Position numbers and translations under genes: made by a program
Part shown: in pieces, positions 22,457 to 31,143 of the stretch
Layout of the letters: the number at the start of each line of letters is the position of its first letter
Numbering within the stretch: the stretch's first letter is position 1
NCBI GenBank assembly: GCA_012728835.1
Contig: JAAYEJ010000024.1
Coordinates: 1-51,873 of the forward strand
DNA: 51,873 bases
Reading direction: 5' to 3'
Source: Candidatus Brocadiaceae bacterium
GTDB taxonomy: Bacteria > Planctomycetota > Brocadiia > SM23-32
Notes under the pieces: model-generated
What the model was told of the DNA's origin: nothing
Databases searched by the model: none
The model's input: only the letters and a program-made list of their open reading frames with translations

Positions 22457-24319
22457 TCAGAGCCGGCGCCAGGAGTGGGAAGACAGCTGACCTGTTTCGG
22501 CCGTCTCCGCATCGTGCTCGGACAGGTTGGCGACCACGCGCGTGCCGTCCGCGAAGGTGGTCGCCTGGACGGCCCGATCCTCGGACAGGAACTCATGGGA
22601 GACCATCTCGTGCTCGCCGATCTGCTTATGCAGCCGGCTCACGGGCAGCGCCTCCCGCAGCGCCTCCTGCACCCCGGATTCCTCGAGCCGCACGAGGTAC
22701 GAATACGTCTCCCGCGTCTCGATGTTCACCCAGCCGTACTGCTTGCCGAAGGGGAAGACGTTCGGCGGGCAGCCGTAGAGGGCGTCCATCGACGCCTTCA
22801 GCGCGGGCGCGCCGCAACCCGTCGTGCCGATGCCGTGCGGCAGATCCTGCAAGCCGAACCCCGGATGCGCATTGTAGTTGTGCACCTCCCACCAATCGTG
22901 GATGCAGGAGTCGTGGAAGACGAGCATCGTCATGGGCACCGGCACGCAGCCGGCGCTCCACGTGCGGGGCGGCATCATCTTGGTCGAGCCGATGTCGTAC
23001 CAGCCCGTGTGGTAGTCGTTGAACCCCTCGCTGGAGACGGCGCGGTTGCCGACCGTCTCGTCGCTGAACAGCCGGCGGACCCAGTCCATGTCCTCGACGC
23101 GGCCCATGGGGCGGTTGCCGTGCAGCTCGTGGTCCGTGTCGAAGCAGCGTCTGCCGGACCACGTGGCGCTCACGTCGAAGTGCAGCCAGTCCATGGCCGC
23201 CATGTCGCCGGCGAGCCTGCTCTTGACGTGCTCGGCCTGGTAGGGGGTGCAGACGAGGTACCAGCGCTGCTCGTCGATCTTCCAGTTCGGGATGGGGCGC
23301 CCGTCCGGCCCCTTTTTGAAGATCGCGTGCATGGCCTCCGAACCGTCGTCCAGCCCTTCGATGACCCACGCCCACGGGCCGACGTGGGCGCCGTCCACGG
23401 CCTTGACGGCCGCGATGGTCTCGTCGGTGAGCCAGATCGGCGCGTCGCCGCCCATCTGGAAGTCGAGCGAGTACTGGAACATGCGGACGGGGTAGTAGAA
23501 GACGGACTCGAAGCCCATGCGGCGGAGTGCTGCAGCGCCGGCGGCGTAGTCGAGATCGGGGCATTTGTTGTACCCCACGAAGGCCATGAGCGCCCCGAAC
23601 AGGTCGCGCAGGATCGGCTTGCGCCCGATCTTCTCCTCCCACGGGACGAACTCCCCGCGGTCCTCGAGGCGGGCGCGGTAGCACTTGCAGGCGGCCGTCA
23701 GGTCCGCGTCCGTGGGGTAGATCCGCACCCGGGCGCCCGTCCACCCGTCGATGGGGCAGCGCTCGTGGGCGAACTGGAAGTAGGGCCCGTCCGGAGACTG
23801 CCCCAGCCTGGCCGTCCAGTTGGCGGGGCTCTCGTGGCAGACCATCAGGCCCCCGCGGCTGCCGAGGACCGCCGCCATCGACATCGAGAAGCTCATGTGG
23901 CCGCCGTGGCCGAGCGTCTGTTCCCACGCTTCGCCCGTCCCGCTCAGCAGCACGCCCTGGTAGAGGGGCGCGGCCACCTGCCGAGGCCCCGCGTCCGGCA
24001 GCAGCGGGCCGGGCAGCGACACCGCTTCGACGTCCTCCGCACTGCAGTCCAACCGCACCTCTACGTGATCCTCGGCGGGCAGGTAGAGATGGGCGAACCC
24101 GCCGCCCGCCGTCGTGTAGCGGACCTCGATGCCGCCCTCGGCCCGCCGGGCGGCGCCCTCCGGCAGCGGCCGAAGGGCTCGGTCATCCCCTCGGAGGCGG
24201 TAGCCGGCCCGCGACAGATCCACGTGCCAGCGGCAGCCCCGCCTGCGATCCGTGATGGCGATTGACGAACCGTCTTCCGCGATGGCCAGCGATATCCCGG
24301 TGGACGTCATTTCGATCAT
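22457..24319 (-). CDS. Putative glycoside hydrolase of the DUF5696/GH101-like type
   Basis: The 620-residue protein starts with a beta-sandwich region (about 1-200: ISLAIAEDGSSIAITDRRRG onward). A barrel-like region follows, containing LMAFVGYNKCPDL, PWAWVIEGLDD and LHFDVSATWSGRRC, with a string of Asp/Glu residues after strands. The layout resembles the large family around endo-alpha-N-acetylgalactosaminidases and DUF5696 proteins. I cannot assign the catalytic pair with certainty; the Asp in HFDVSA is a candidate nucleophile. No signal peptide is seen. The ATG at 24319 follows GGGGGAG. Spacings of 13 and 12 bp place it in the operon. The family call is tentative. Confidence 0.55.
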   Translation of the reverse strand: MIEMTSTGISLAIAEDGSSIAITDRRRGCRWHVDLSRAGYRLRGDDRALRPLPEGAARRAEGGIEVRYTTAGGGFAHLYLPAEDHVEVRLDCSAEDVEAVSLPGPLLPDAGPRQVAAPLYQGVLLSGTGEAWEQTLGHGGHMSFSMSMAAVLGSRGGLMVCHESPANWTARLGQSPDGPYFQFAHERCPIDGWTGARVRIYPTDADLTAACKCYRARLEDRGEFVPWEEKIGRKPILRDLFGALMAFVGYNKCPDLDYAAGAAALRRMGFESVFYYPVRMFQYSLDFQMGGDAPIWLTDETIAAVKAVDGAHVGPWAWVIEGLDDGSEAMHAIFKKGPDGRPIPNWKIDEQRWYLVCTPYQAEHVKSRLAGDMAAMDWLHFDVSATWSGRRCFDTDHELHGNRPMGRVEDMDWVRRLFSDETVGNRAVSSEGFNDYHTGWYDIGSTKMMPPRTWSAGCVPVPMTMLVFHDSCIHDWWEVHNYNAHPGFGLQDLPHGIGTTGCGAPALKASMDALYGCPPNVFPFGKQYGWVNIETRETYSYLVRLEESGVQEALREALPVSRLHKQIGEHEMVSHEFLSEDRAVQATTFADGTRVVANLSEHDAETAETGQLSSHSWRRL

Positions 24320-24332
24320 GGGGGCACTCCCC

Positions 24333-25010
24333 CTAGAGAACGCCGTACTTGTCGTAGACCTCGCGGAGCGTCTTGCCGGCAAGCAGTTCGGCGCGGGAGG
24401 CCGACTCCTTGCCCGCCTTCTCTCGCGCGCGCTCCAGCACCTCGTCCTCGACCTGTCTCGGGATGACGACGACGCCGTCGAAGTCGGCGAACACCAGGTC
24501 GAGCGGCTGCACCAGCACGTCGCCGCACGTGATGGGCACGTCGTAGGCCATGACCCGCCCGCGCCCCTGCGAGTCGAGCGGCCGGATCCCGGCGCAGTAG
24601 ACTGGGAAGCCCATGTCGATGATGCGGTTGCAGTCGCGCACCTGGCTGTCGCAGACGCAGCCGACGGCGCCGTTGCGCTGCGCCACCGTGCTCATCAGCT
24701 CACCCCAGGGGGCGTTGGTCCCGCCGTAGTCGGTGGAGTGGACGGCGACGTCGCCGGGGCCGAGGGAGTCCATGGCTTCGATCTCCAGGCCGTACGGGTC
24801 GTCTTCGACGATGTAGTCCGTCTCCATCCAGCGGAAGGTGCGCGCGCGCCCGACGAAGCCGCAGTTGCGGCGGCCGGGCAGCAGGGGGCGGAGGCGCTGG
24901 TGCATGGCCTGCCGCCTGAACCCCATGCCGTCCAGGATGTCGCAGACCGCCGGCACGTAGAGATGGCTGTGTATGAAATCGAAGCGTTCGCCGTCGTCCA
25001 CAAACGTCAT
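24333..25010 (-). CDS. RraA-like aldolase/dimethylmenaquinone methyltransferase-family protein
   Basis: The 225-residue protein has the RraA-fold pattern: PAVCDILDGMGFRRQAM, CGFVGRARTF, GDVAVHSTDYGGTNAPWGEL, STVAQRNGAVGCVCDSQVRD and a C-terminal VFADFDGVVVIP. The GELMSTVA and DSQVRD elements hold the pyruvate and metal-binding residues of 4-hydroxy-4-methyl-2-oxoglutarate aldolases. Homologues cleave 2-keto acids or inhibit RNase E. Inside a sugar-acid operon an aldolase or decarboxylase role is more likely. The start has GGAGGA upstream. Spacing to its neighbours is 29 and 13 bp. Confidence 0.78.
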   Translation of the reverse strand: MTFVDDGERFDFIHSHLYVPAVCDILDGMGFRRQAMHQRLRPLLPGRRNCGFVGRARTFRWMETDYIVEDDPYGLEIEAMDSLGPGDVAVHSTDYGGTNAPWGELMSTVAQRNGAVGCVCDSQVRDCNRIIDMGFPVYCAGIRPLDSQGRGRVMAYDVPITCGDVLVQPLDLVFADFDGVVVIPRQVEDEVLERAREKAGKESASRAELLAGKTLREVYDKYGVL

Positions 25011-25039
25011 GGCCAGTCCTCCCGGCGCGTCGCGCGCCT

Positions 25040-25819
25040 CTACCAGACGAGCGGCTCCATGATCTTCAGGATCCGCCCCTCGCACTCCGGCAAGGCCTGC
25101 CGGAGAAGGTGGATGAACGTGTCGGGGTTCTCCGCGTTCAGCCGCATCAGGTCGTAGTGCATGGGAACCGCAACGTCGGGCCGCACGGCCCGCGTCAGCC
25201 GGACGGCCTCGTGCACGTTCAGGTTGCCGTACTTGCCGTTGATGCAGACCAGCAGCACCTGCGCCCGGGGCGCGGCCCGTTCGAGCAGATCGGACCACGC
25301 GGTGTCGGACGAGTGGTAGACGCTCTTCCCGCCGGGCAGTTCGAGGCGATAGCCGCATGTGTCGAGTACGTCGGGCCCGGTGGGCACGGCGTAGACGCCG
25401 CGCAGCCGGATGCCGTAGAGTTCGGCCTCGTCGCCTGCGTCGACTCGCAGGACGTTTTCAGAGGGGATGCCCAGTTCGCGCAGTCTCCGGCAGGCCAGGC
25501 GCGGCGCCACAAATCGCGTCGAGGCGGGGTGTCGGTAGCGCCCGATCGTCTCCGGATCGAGGTGGTCCAGGTGGTCGTGCGTCACCACGAACATGTCCAC
25601 CTGGAGGTCTTCGGGTTCGATGGGTGAGGGGACGGCCCGCGCGAACGCCGGAGACGCTTTGCCGACGGAGTCGGTGAGGTAGGGGTCGATGGCAACCGTC
25701 ACGCCGCCTCCGCGAATGAGAAAGCCCGCCTGCCCGAGCGGCCAGAGCGCGGCCTGATCGTCGGCAAGCCGGTAATCTCGGACACCCGCCATGGCGCCGG
25801 CGCTTGTGCTCACTTTCAC
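25040..25819 (-). CDS. UlaG-like metallo-beta-lactamase-fold hydrolase
   Basis: The 259-residue protein has the zinc site VVTHDHLDHLDPET (HxHxDH), then a YHSSDTAWSDL segment and VAVPMHYDLM near the C-terminus. The first strand pair, LWPLGQAGFLIRGGG followed by VAIDPYLTDSVG, is typical of UlaG-type enzymes, whose founding member opens L-ascorbate-6-phosphate lactone. A lactonase role would fit an operon with sugar-acid dehydratases and a dehydrogenase. The GTG at 25819 overlaps the TGA of the previous gene (GTGA), which supports that start. A GTG two codons later and an ATG at 25792 are alternatives. Confidence 0.75.
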   Translation of the reverse strand: MKVSTSAGAMAGVRDYRLADDQAALWPLGQAGFLIRGGGVTVAIDPYLTDSVGKASPAFARAVPSPIEPEDLQVDMFVVTHDHLDHLDPETIGRYRHPASTRFVAPRLACRRLRELGIPSENVLRVDAGDEAELYGIRLRGVYAVPTGPDVLDTCGYRLELPGGKSVYHSSDTAWSDLLERAAPRAQVLLVCINGKYGNLNVHEAVRLTRAVRPDVAVPMHYDLMRLNAENPDTFIHLLRQALPECEGRILKIMEPLVW

Positions 25820-26436
25820 GCCTCCCTGTCCCGAAGTTCGCGGGCCGGGTTGCCCGCCATCACGGCGTCCGGCGGGACGTCTTTCGTCACGACGGCTCCC
25901 ATGCCGACGAGGCTGTTCCGGCCGATGCGCAGGTTCTGTCGCACCGTGCAGGCCTGGCCGAGATAGCAGCCGGCCTCCACGTGCACGCCTCCGGCGAGTG
26001 TCACCCCGCTGCAGACGACGGCGCGGTCTTCCAGAACGTCGTCATGGTTGACCACGGCGCCGGCCAGCATGAAGACGAAGTCGCCGAGGACGGCGTTCAG
26101 GCCGACGTAGCCGTGGGGGTAGATCACGCAGCCGACCCCGATGCGGGCCGTCTGCGAGACGAAGGCGGACGGATCGATCAGCGTGGCGATGCGATCGCGC
26201 GGCAGTTCGATCGGCTCACGATACTCGTTGTCCGGCACCACAAGACAATCCGGATGGCGTTCCAGCGCCTCCCGCGTGCCGAGCACCGGGTGGCCGTTGA
26301 TCTCGCCGCCGGCCAGATCGGCCCGGCGCTCGGGCACCACAAAGCCCCGGAGGCGCCACGAGCCACCGCACCGCCCGGCGATCTCCGCCATCTCGGCCCC
26401 GTGCACGCCCGCCCCGAGTATGATCAGGTCCCTCAC
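25816..26436 (-). CDS. NeuD-like sugar O-acyltransferase with left-handed beta-helix
   Basis: The 206-residue protein opens with a small Rossmann-like part (DLIILGAGVHGAEMAEIAGR) that in NeuD/PglD proteins binds the nucleotide sugar. A left-handed beta-helix of hexapeptide repeats follows (ARIGVGCVIYPHGYVGLNAV, VHVEAGCYLGQACTVRQNLR) with the active-site His in NHDDV. Such proteins transfer acetyl groups to sialic acid or amino sugars. The ending VVTKDVPPDAVMAGNPAREL is typical of the family. Its presence in a catabolic operon without glycosyltransferases is unusual. Confidence 0.82.
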   Translation of the reverse strand: MRDLIILGAGVHGAEMAEIAGRCGGSWRLRGFVVPERRADLAGGEINGHPVLGTREALERHPDCLVVPDNEYREPIELPRDRIATLIDPSAFVSQTARIGVGCVIYPHGYVGLNAVLGDFVFMLAGAVVNHDDVLEDRAVVCSGVTLAGGVHVEAGCYLGQACTVRQNLRIGRNSLVGMGAVVTKDVPPDAVMAGNPARELRDREA

Positions 26437-26450
26437 GTCGTCCTCCGCAA

Positions 26451-27620
26451 TCAGAGCACGCGGTGCTTCTCCACGATCTCATCGTCGACCTCCACGCCGA
26501 GGCCCGGGCCGTTCGGGATGGGGATCCGCCCATCCTTCATGCGGATCGGCTCCCTGCAGATCCGGTTCAAGAGCGAGGCCGACGAGACGTTGTATTCGAG
26601 GTAGAGTGCGTGCATCTGGTAGGCGTTCAGATGCAGGCTGGCCGCCTTCAGCAGGTCGGTCAGCCAGGCATGGGGCACGCAGTCGATCTGCCGGCGCTGC
26701 GCCAGGTCCGCCACGCGCCGGCCCACGCTCAGGCCGCCGCAGCGGCTCAGGTCGGGCTGCAGCACGTCGACCCGCCCATGGTCCGCCAGGCGTTCGAACT
26801 CGCTCTCTCCCGCGGCCTGTTCGCCGGCCGCTATGCGCAGCCGGTCGGCCGCCGCCGCCACGGCCGCGTAGCCGGCGACGTTCTCCGGATGCAGGAAGTC
26901 TTCGAGCCAGAACACGTTCAGCTCTTCCAGTTCCCGGATCAGCCGGATCCAGTCCTTGATCGGGCGCGGCCGGTAGACGTTGGCGGGATCGATGCCGTAC
27001 CAGCCGGCGTCGACCATCAGCGCCACGTCCGGGCCGGCCTCCTCGCGGGCCGCCCGCACCAGTTCCACGTCCATCTGCAGGTCGCGGCCGAAGACGCCCC
27101 AGCCGAACTTGACCGCGCGGAATCCCTGTGCGACGTATTCCGCGACGGCCCGTTTCATGGCCGATGCCGAAGGCCGGAAGAGGGTCGAGGCGTACGCCGT
27201 CACGCTGTCGCGGTAGCGGGCGCCGAGCAGCGCCCAGACCGGCTGGCCGAGCGCCTTCCCGGCGATGTCCCAGAGGGCGATGTCCGCGCCGGAGATCATC
27301 TGCATGCCGGCGCCCTGGCGGCCGTAGTAGCCCAGGCAGCGGTACATCTTCTGCCAGAGCCGCTCGCGTTCCAGGGGGTTCTCCCCGATCAGGGCGGCGC
27401 GCAGGGACTCGAAACCGACCTGCCCTCCCGAAGGCGCCTCCACGATGGCCCGGCCCACGTGGGGCTGCGTCTCCACGTCGGACCAGCCGGTGATGCCTTC
27501 GTCCGTCCGGATGCGGATCAGGCTGATGAACCGCACCCCGTGCGCCTCGGCCGCCTGTGCCGGGTCGCTGTAATCCTTCCCGGTGTCCAGCACCATCGCC
27601 TCGACGCCGGTGATCTTCAT
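26451..27620 (-). CDS. Enolase-superfamily sugar-acid dehydratase/racemase (mandelate racemase group)
   Basis: The 389-residue protein has the enolase-superfamily capping domain and barrel. Metal ligands are Asp194 (LMVDAGW), Glu230 (VFWLEDF) and Glu257 (IAAGEQ). A His307-Asp280 dyad (PHAW and QPDLSRCGG) is the general acid/base of the mandelate-racemase group. Lys161 in VKFGW stands at the other face. These residues suit syn-dehydration of an aldonate or uronate to a 2-keto-3-deoxy acid. It overlaps the upstream dehydrogenase gene by one base (TGATG). The exact substrate is not readable. Confidence 0.85.
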   Translation of the reverse strand: MKITGVEAMVLDTGKDYSDPAQAAEAHGVRFISLIRIRTDEGITGWSDVETQPHVGRAIVEAPSGGQVGFESLRAALIGENPLERERLWQKMYRCLGYYGRQGAGMQMISGADIALWDIAGKALGQPVWALLGARYRDSVTAYASTLFRPSASAMKRAVAEYVAQGFRAVKFGWGVFGRDLQMDVELVRAAREEAGPDVALMVDAGWYGIDPANVYRPRPIKDWIRLIRELEELNVFWLEDFLHPENVAGYAAVAAAADRLRIAAGEQAAGESEFERLADHGRVDVLQPDLSRCGGLSVGRRVADLAQRRQIDCVPHAWLTDLLKAASLHLNAYQMHALYLEYNVSSASLLNRICREPIRMKDGRIPIPNGPGLGVEVDDEIVEKHRVL

Positions 27621-28651
27621 CAGGCTTCCTCCGCCTCCGGGATGATGGCCACCTTCATCGCCTCCTCGCGCCCCCGTTCCGCCAGACGGAACGCCTCTCG
27701 ATAGTCGCGCATGGGCAGGCGATGCGTCACGAGTTCCCCCAGCGCCAGCGAAGGCTCGCGGAGCAGGGCCACCGCTTCGTCGAAGCGGTCCTGATCGTTG
27801 CAGGCGCCGACGATCTCCAGTTCGCGCACGTGCACGTCGAACAGGTCCAGGGAGACGGGCCCCGGCACGGGCGAGAACAACACGAGGCGGCCCTTCGGCC
27901 GAAGCAGCGACAGGCCTTCGCGCACGGCCTCGGGGGAGCCGGCGGCGGCGATGACGGCGTCGTAGCCGGACGCCCCTCCGGCGGCGGCGCGCAGGGCGGC
28001 CGCGGCATCCTCGCCCAGGGCGCGGGTGTTGACCGTCGTGGCGCCGGCCGCAAAGCCCAGCCTGAAGTCGTGCCGCCCCGCCACGACCACGCACGACGGC
28101 TTCAGCCCGGCCGCGAGCCTCGCGATGAGGATGCCGAACGGCCCGTCGCCGATGATCAGCAGGCGCGCGCCCGTCGCGAGCCGCGCCTGGGCCAGCGCCT
28201 CCAGGCAGACGCTCACGGGCTCGGCCAGGGCCGCCACCGCCCAATCCACGTCCGGCGGTAGGCGCCGCGCGCGGTCCGCGCGCACCACGTAGTACTCGGC
28301 GAACGTCCCGGGCATATTCAGCCCGAAGTGGCCCATCCGCGAGCAGAGGTGGCCCATGCCGGCCCGGCAGTTCTCGCACTCGCGGCAGGGGTGGACGGGA
28401 TGGGTCGCGACGGCATCACCCGGGGAGAACCCCTTCACCTGCGAGCCGACGGACTCGACCGTCCCCGCGCCCTCATGCCCGATGGCCGCCGGCAGCCGGA
28501 TGCCGAAGGGGTTCTCGCGCACGTCGTTCAGATCGGACGTGCAGATGACGGCGGCCCGCGTTCGCACCAGCAGCTGGTCGTCCGCCGGCACGGGGCGGGG
28601 GACGTTCGCCGGTTCCAGCCGCCCGACGGACTGCAGAACGAGGGCTCTCAT
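27620..28651 (-). CDS. Zinc-dependent medium-chain alcohol/polyol dehydrogenase
   Basis: The 343-residue protein has the MDR pattern. Catalytic zinc residues lie in VICTSDLND and IGHEGAG, a structural zinc loop has four Cys (HPCRECENCRAGMGHLC), and a Rossmann motif follows in IIGDGPFGIL. This is the layout of sorbitol, threonine and L-iditol dehydrogenases. It likely oxidises a sugar or sugar-acid hydroxyl with NAD(P). The ATG overlaps the TGA of the amidohydrolase gene (ATGA), and its own stop overlaps the start of the dehydratase, so three genes are chained together. Confidence 0.87.
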   Translation of the reverse strand: MRALVLQSVGRLEPANVPRPVPADDQLLVRTRAAVICTSDLNDVRENPFGIRLPAAIGHEGAGTVESVGSQVKGFSPGDAVATHPVHPCRECENCRAGMGHLCSRMGHFGLNMPGTFAEYYVVRADRARRLPPDVDWAVAALAEPVSVCLEALAQARLATGARLLIIGDGPFGILIARLAAGLKPSCVVVAGRHDFRLGFAAGATTVNTRALGEDAAAALRAAAGGASGYDAVIAAAGSPEAVREGLSLLRPKGRLVLFSPVPGPVSLDLFDVHVRELEIVGACNDQDRFDEAVALLREPSLALGELVTHRLPMRDYREAFRLAERGREEAMKVAIIPEAEEA

Positions 28652-29490
28652 GTTTTCACCCCCAGGAGGTCGAGCGAGTCCCGCGCCAGTATCTCCTCCA
28701 GCGCCGAATCCGAGACGCGCGGAAGGCCGCTGTCGCCCGTCACCCGGTTCACCCCGCGCAGGCCGTCGATGGACTCCCCGCTGCGGGCGAACGGATAGTC
28801 CGTGCCGAACAGCAGCTTGTGCATCACGCGGTATTCCTGCGCCAGCATCAACGTGTTGTAGAACTGCCACGGGCGGTAGTAGAGCGCCGCGACGTCGGCG
28901 TAGACGTGCGGATGCTTGCGGATGACGGCGATGCATTCGCCGCCGAACGGGTGGCCCAGGTGGGCGAGCACCATGCGCAGGTCCGGATAGCGCATGGCCA
29001 CCTCATCCCAGAGCCACGGGCGTCCGAAGGAGAGCGGGGCGAGGCGGTTGAACGTGGTCCCCGTGTGGAAGATGATCGGCAGGCCGCGGTCCTGGCAGTA
29101 CTCATAGACCCCCTGGCAGCGGGGATCGCGCGGGTCGACGCCCGCGTAGATCGGCCCGATCTTGACGCCCTTCAGGCCGAAGGTCTCGATGCCTTCCCGC
29201 AACTCCTCCATGTGCTCCGGTTGGGTGGGATCGCAGGAGGCGAAGCCGATCAGCCTGTCCGGCGCCTGCGAGACCACGCCGGCGACGTACTCGTCCGGCA
29301 CCCAATAGCCCGTGCGCCGCGCCTTGAGCCCGAAGACGACGGTGCGGACGAAGGGCGCCATGTCCTGCAGGAGGGCGTCGAGCTGCACGGTCAGGTCCAG
29401 GCGGTAGCCGCGCGATAGGTCGGTTTCCCGCACGGTGTCCTCGCGGAAATGCTGCGCCTGGTCCCAGACGTGCGCGTGGATGTTCTGCAT
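28648..29490 (-). CDS. Amidohydrolase-2 family metal-dependent hydrolase
   Basis: The 280-residue protein begins MQNIHAHVWDQ, with the HxH metal ligands at residues 5 and 7. It continues with GLKGVKIGPIYAG, IIFHTGTTF (His), VLAHLGHPFGGE (His) and FGTDYPFARS (Asp), in the order found in amidohydrolase-2 TIM-barrel hydrolases and decarboxylases. In sugar-acid operons such proteins often open lactones or cleave 2-keto acids. It follows the GNAT gene by 18 bp and overlaps the dehydrogenase gene. Confidence 0.83.
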   Translation of the reverse strand: MQNIHAHVWDQAQHFREDTVRETDLSRGYRLDLTVQLDALLQDMAPFVRTVVFGLKARRTGYWVPDEYVAGVVSQAPDRLIGFASCDPTQPEHMEELREGIETFGLKGVKIGPIYAGVDPRDPRCQGVYEYCQDRGLPIIFHTGTTFNRLAPLSFGRPWLWDEVAMRYPDLRMVLAHLGHPFGGECIAVIRKHPHVYADVAALYYRPWQFYNTLMLAQEYRVMHKLLFGTDYPFARSGESIDGLRGVNRVTGDSGLPRVSDSALEEILARDSLDLLGVKT

Positions 29491-29508
29491 GGCGCGGCGC
29501 CCCTACAG

Positions 29509-30381
29509 TTACAGGTCCTTCATCCATTCCGTGATCAGGTAGCGGCGCCGGTAGCCGGCCCGCTCATAGGCCCGCAGGGCCGGGAAGTTCTCCAGCCCCG
29601 TGGCTATGAGGGCCTCGCCGGCCCCCATGTCCGCCAGGCGGCGAAGCGACATTTGCACCATGATCCGCGCCAGGCCGCGGCTGCGGTGTTCCGGCTGCGT
29701 CGTCACGTTGCCGATCTGCCCGACGAGCGTCCCGTCCGGCGAGCGCAGATGGGGGTAGAGCCGCGCGTAGCAGTGCGCCGCCTTTCTCCCGTCCCGAACG
29801 GCGTGATATCCAAAAACATCGGCGTCGTATTCCGGGGCCGTATCGACTTCGATGACCTCGTAGCCCTCCGGCACGGCCTCCTGCCGGATCGGCTCCGAAA
29901 GGTCCCGGATGAGGATGACGTCCGAAGGCTTCATCCGGTAGCCGGCGCGGATGAAGGATTCGATGGCGCCGTCGGCCCAGGATGGCAGGTAGGGCTCCTG
30001 GCCGATGACGAAGCCGCCGTAGCACGCGCCCGACCGCCAGCCCGGCCCGCGCGCATGCTTCAGGTTGCGCTCCGACAGCAGCCGGCCCCATTCCTCCAGA
30101 AGCCAGGCCCCGTCCCCGGCGTTGCCTGGCGGGACGGCGAGGATGAGGATGCCGCCGGTCTCGGCGTCGACCCGTTCCCCGTGGATGAACGCACGCGGCC
30201 GGCCCCCACGCCACGCCGTCAGCATCAGGTCGGGCTCGAAGCCCGGCTGCGTCCGCCAGTGCCGGACCAGCGCCTCGTCGATCGGACGGCTGTAGGGCCA
30301 GCCGGCCGTGAAGGCGTTCACCACTGCGATCTCCGGACCCGGCCGGTCGGGATCAAACGGCCTCAGCTCACGTTCCGCCAT
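29509..30381 (-). CDS. GNAT-family N-acetyltransferase
   Basis: The 290-residue protein has a clear C-terminal GNAT domain. A beta-strand GTLVGQIGNVTTQPEHRSRG leads into the acetyl-CoA loop RSRGLARIMVQMSLRRL, followed by ALIATGLENFPALRAYERAGY. The first 130 residues look like a second, degraded GNAT unit (GGILILAVPPGNAGDGAWLL, then SERNLKH), as in mycothiol-synthase-like tandem proteins. The substrate is unknown. The gene lies 14 bp after the PIG-L gene, so deacetylation and acetylation genes are neighbours. Confidence 0.75.
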   Translation of the reverse strand: MAERELRPFDPDRPGPEIAVVNAFTAGWPYSRPIDEALVRHWRTQPGFEPDLMLTAWRGGRPRAFIHGERVDAETGGILILAVPPGNAGDGAWLLEEWGRLLSERNLKHARGPGWRSGACYGGFVIGQEPYLPSWADGAIESFIRAGYRMKPSDVILIRDLSEPIRQEAVPEGYEVIEVDTAPEYDADVFGYHAVRDGRKAAHCYARLYPHLRSPDGTLVGQIGNVTTQPEHRSRGLARIMVQMSLRRLADMGAGEALIATGLENFPALRAYERAGYRRRYLITEWMKDL

Positions 30382-30395
30382 GCCTGGTTCCTCCT

Positions 30396-31109
30396 TCAGG
30401 GGAGGACATTATATGGCTTGATCGCCCCGCGCGCCCGCATGGGGACGAACGCTTCGGCGAAGCCGCAGCCCGCCTGCTGCCCCCAATAGGCGTCGGGCCG
30501 GCCGCAGAGTTCGGCAAAGCCCGCCTTCACTCCCGCAGTGGCGCGCATCGCCTTCTCCTGCGACTCGTGGCGACCCAGCAGGCGCACCTTCTCCTGTTCC
30601 TGGCCGCTGATGTCGACGAAGTGCGTCGGCACAAAGCCGAAAGGCCCGTGCGGCTCGACCATGAAGACCGCCGGATGCCGGGGCAGCGGGGGCGAGTCCG
30701 TGGGCAGCACCGGCAGGCACGACTGCATCACGCAGTGCCGCGCCAGCCACGACGTCATCCCATGATCGGCATTGTAGTCCTGCTCGAAGTGAGTGAAGAC
30801 GAGGTGCGCGCCCGACCAGCGGATCGCCTCGATGACCTTCATCCGCACGTCCGGCGTGTCGTAGAGGAATTCGTCCGGCTCCCGCAGGTTCAGGTACTCC
30901 GCCCCGATCGCTGCCGCAAGGGCCGACATCTCTGCATGTCGGATCCGGGCGGCTTCGTCTGCGGCGATGTCGGGCTGCTGGACGAAGCCCTTGGCGCCGT
31001 CCGTGAGCGTGACGAAAAAGAGCCTGTCGCCGCGATCCCGGCACTTCAGCATCGTGCCGAGGCAGCGCATCTCGTCGTCCTGATGGGCCATCAGGGACAG
31101 CACGTTCAT
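30396..31109 (-). CDS. PIG-L (LmbE) family deacetylase
   Basis: The 237-residue protein starts MNVLSLMAHQDDEMRCLGTM. This is the PIG-L zinc motif AHPDDE with Pro replaced by Gln; the Asp-Asp-Glu metal residues remain. FFVTLTDGAKG, EYLNLREPDEF, LVFTHFEQDYNADHGMTSWL and a C-terminal His complete the pattern. Relatives remove N-acetyl groups from GlcNAc-type sugars. The ATG at 31109 follows GAGGAG. It lies between the second enolase-like gene (34 bp) and the GNAT gene (14 bp). Two other PIG-L genes occur at 43186 and 44025. Confidence 0.85.
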   Translation of the reverse strand: MNVLSLMAHQDDEMRCLGTMLKCRDRGDRLFFVTLTDGAKGFVQQPDIAADEAARIRHAEMSALAAAIGAEYLNLREPDEFLYDTPDVRMKVIEAIRWSGAHLVFTHFEQDYNADHGMTSWLARHCVMQSCLPVLPTDSPPLPRHPAVFMVEPHGPFGFVPTHFVDISGQEQEKVRLLGRHESQEKAMRATAGVKAGFAELCGRPDAYWGQQAGCGFAEAFVPMRARGAIKPYNVLP

Positions 31110-31143
31110 CTCGCCACTCCTCTGAGGTAGACCCCGTATGCGC

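Noticed and set aside
30408-30413. TATAAT on the minus strand before the GNAT gene
   Set aside because: It lies in the last codons of the PIG-L gene (PYNVLP) and has no -35 match at the right spacing.
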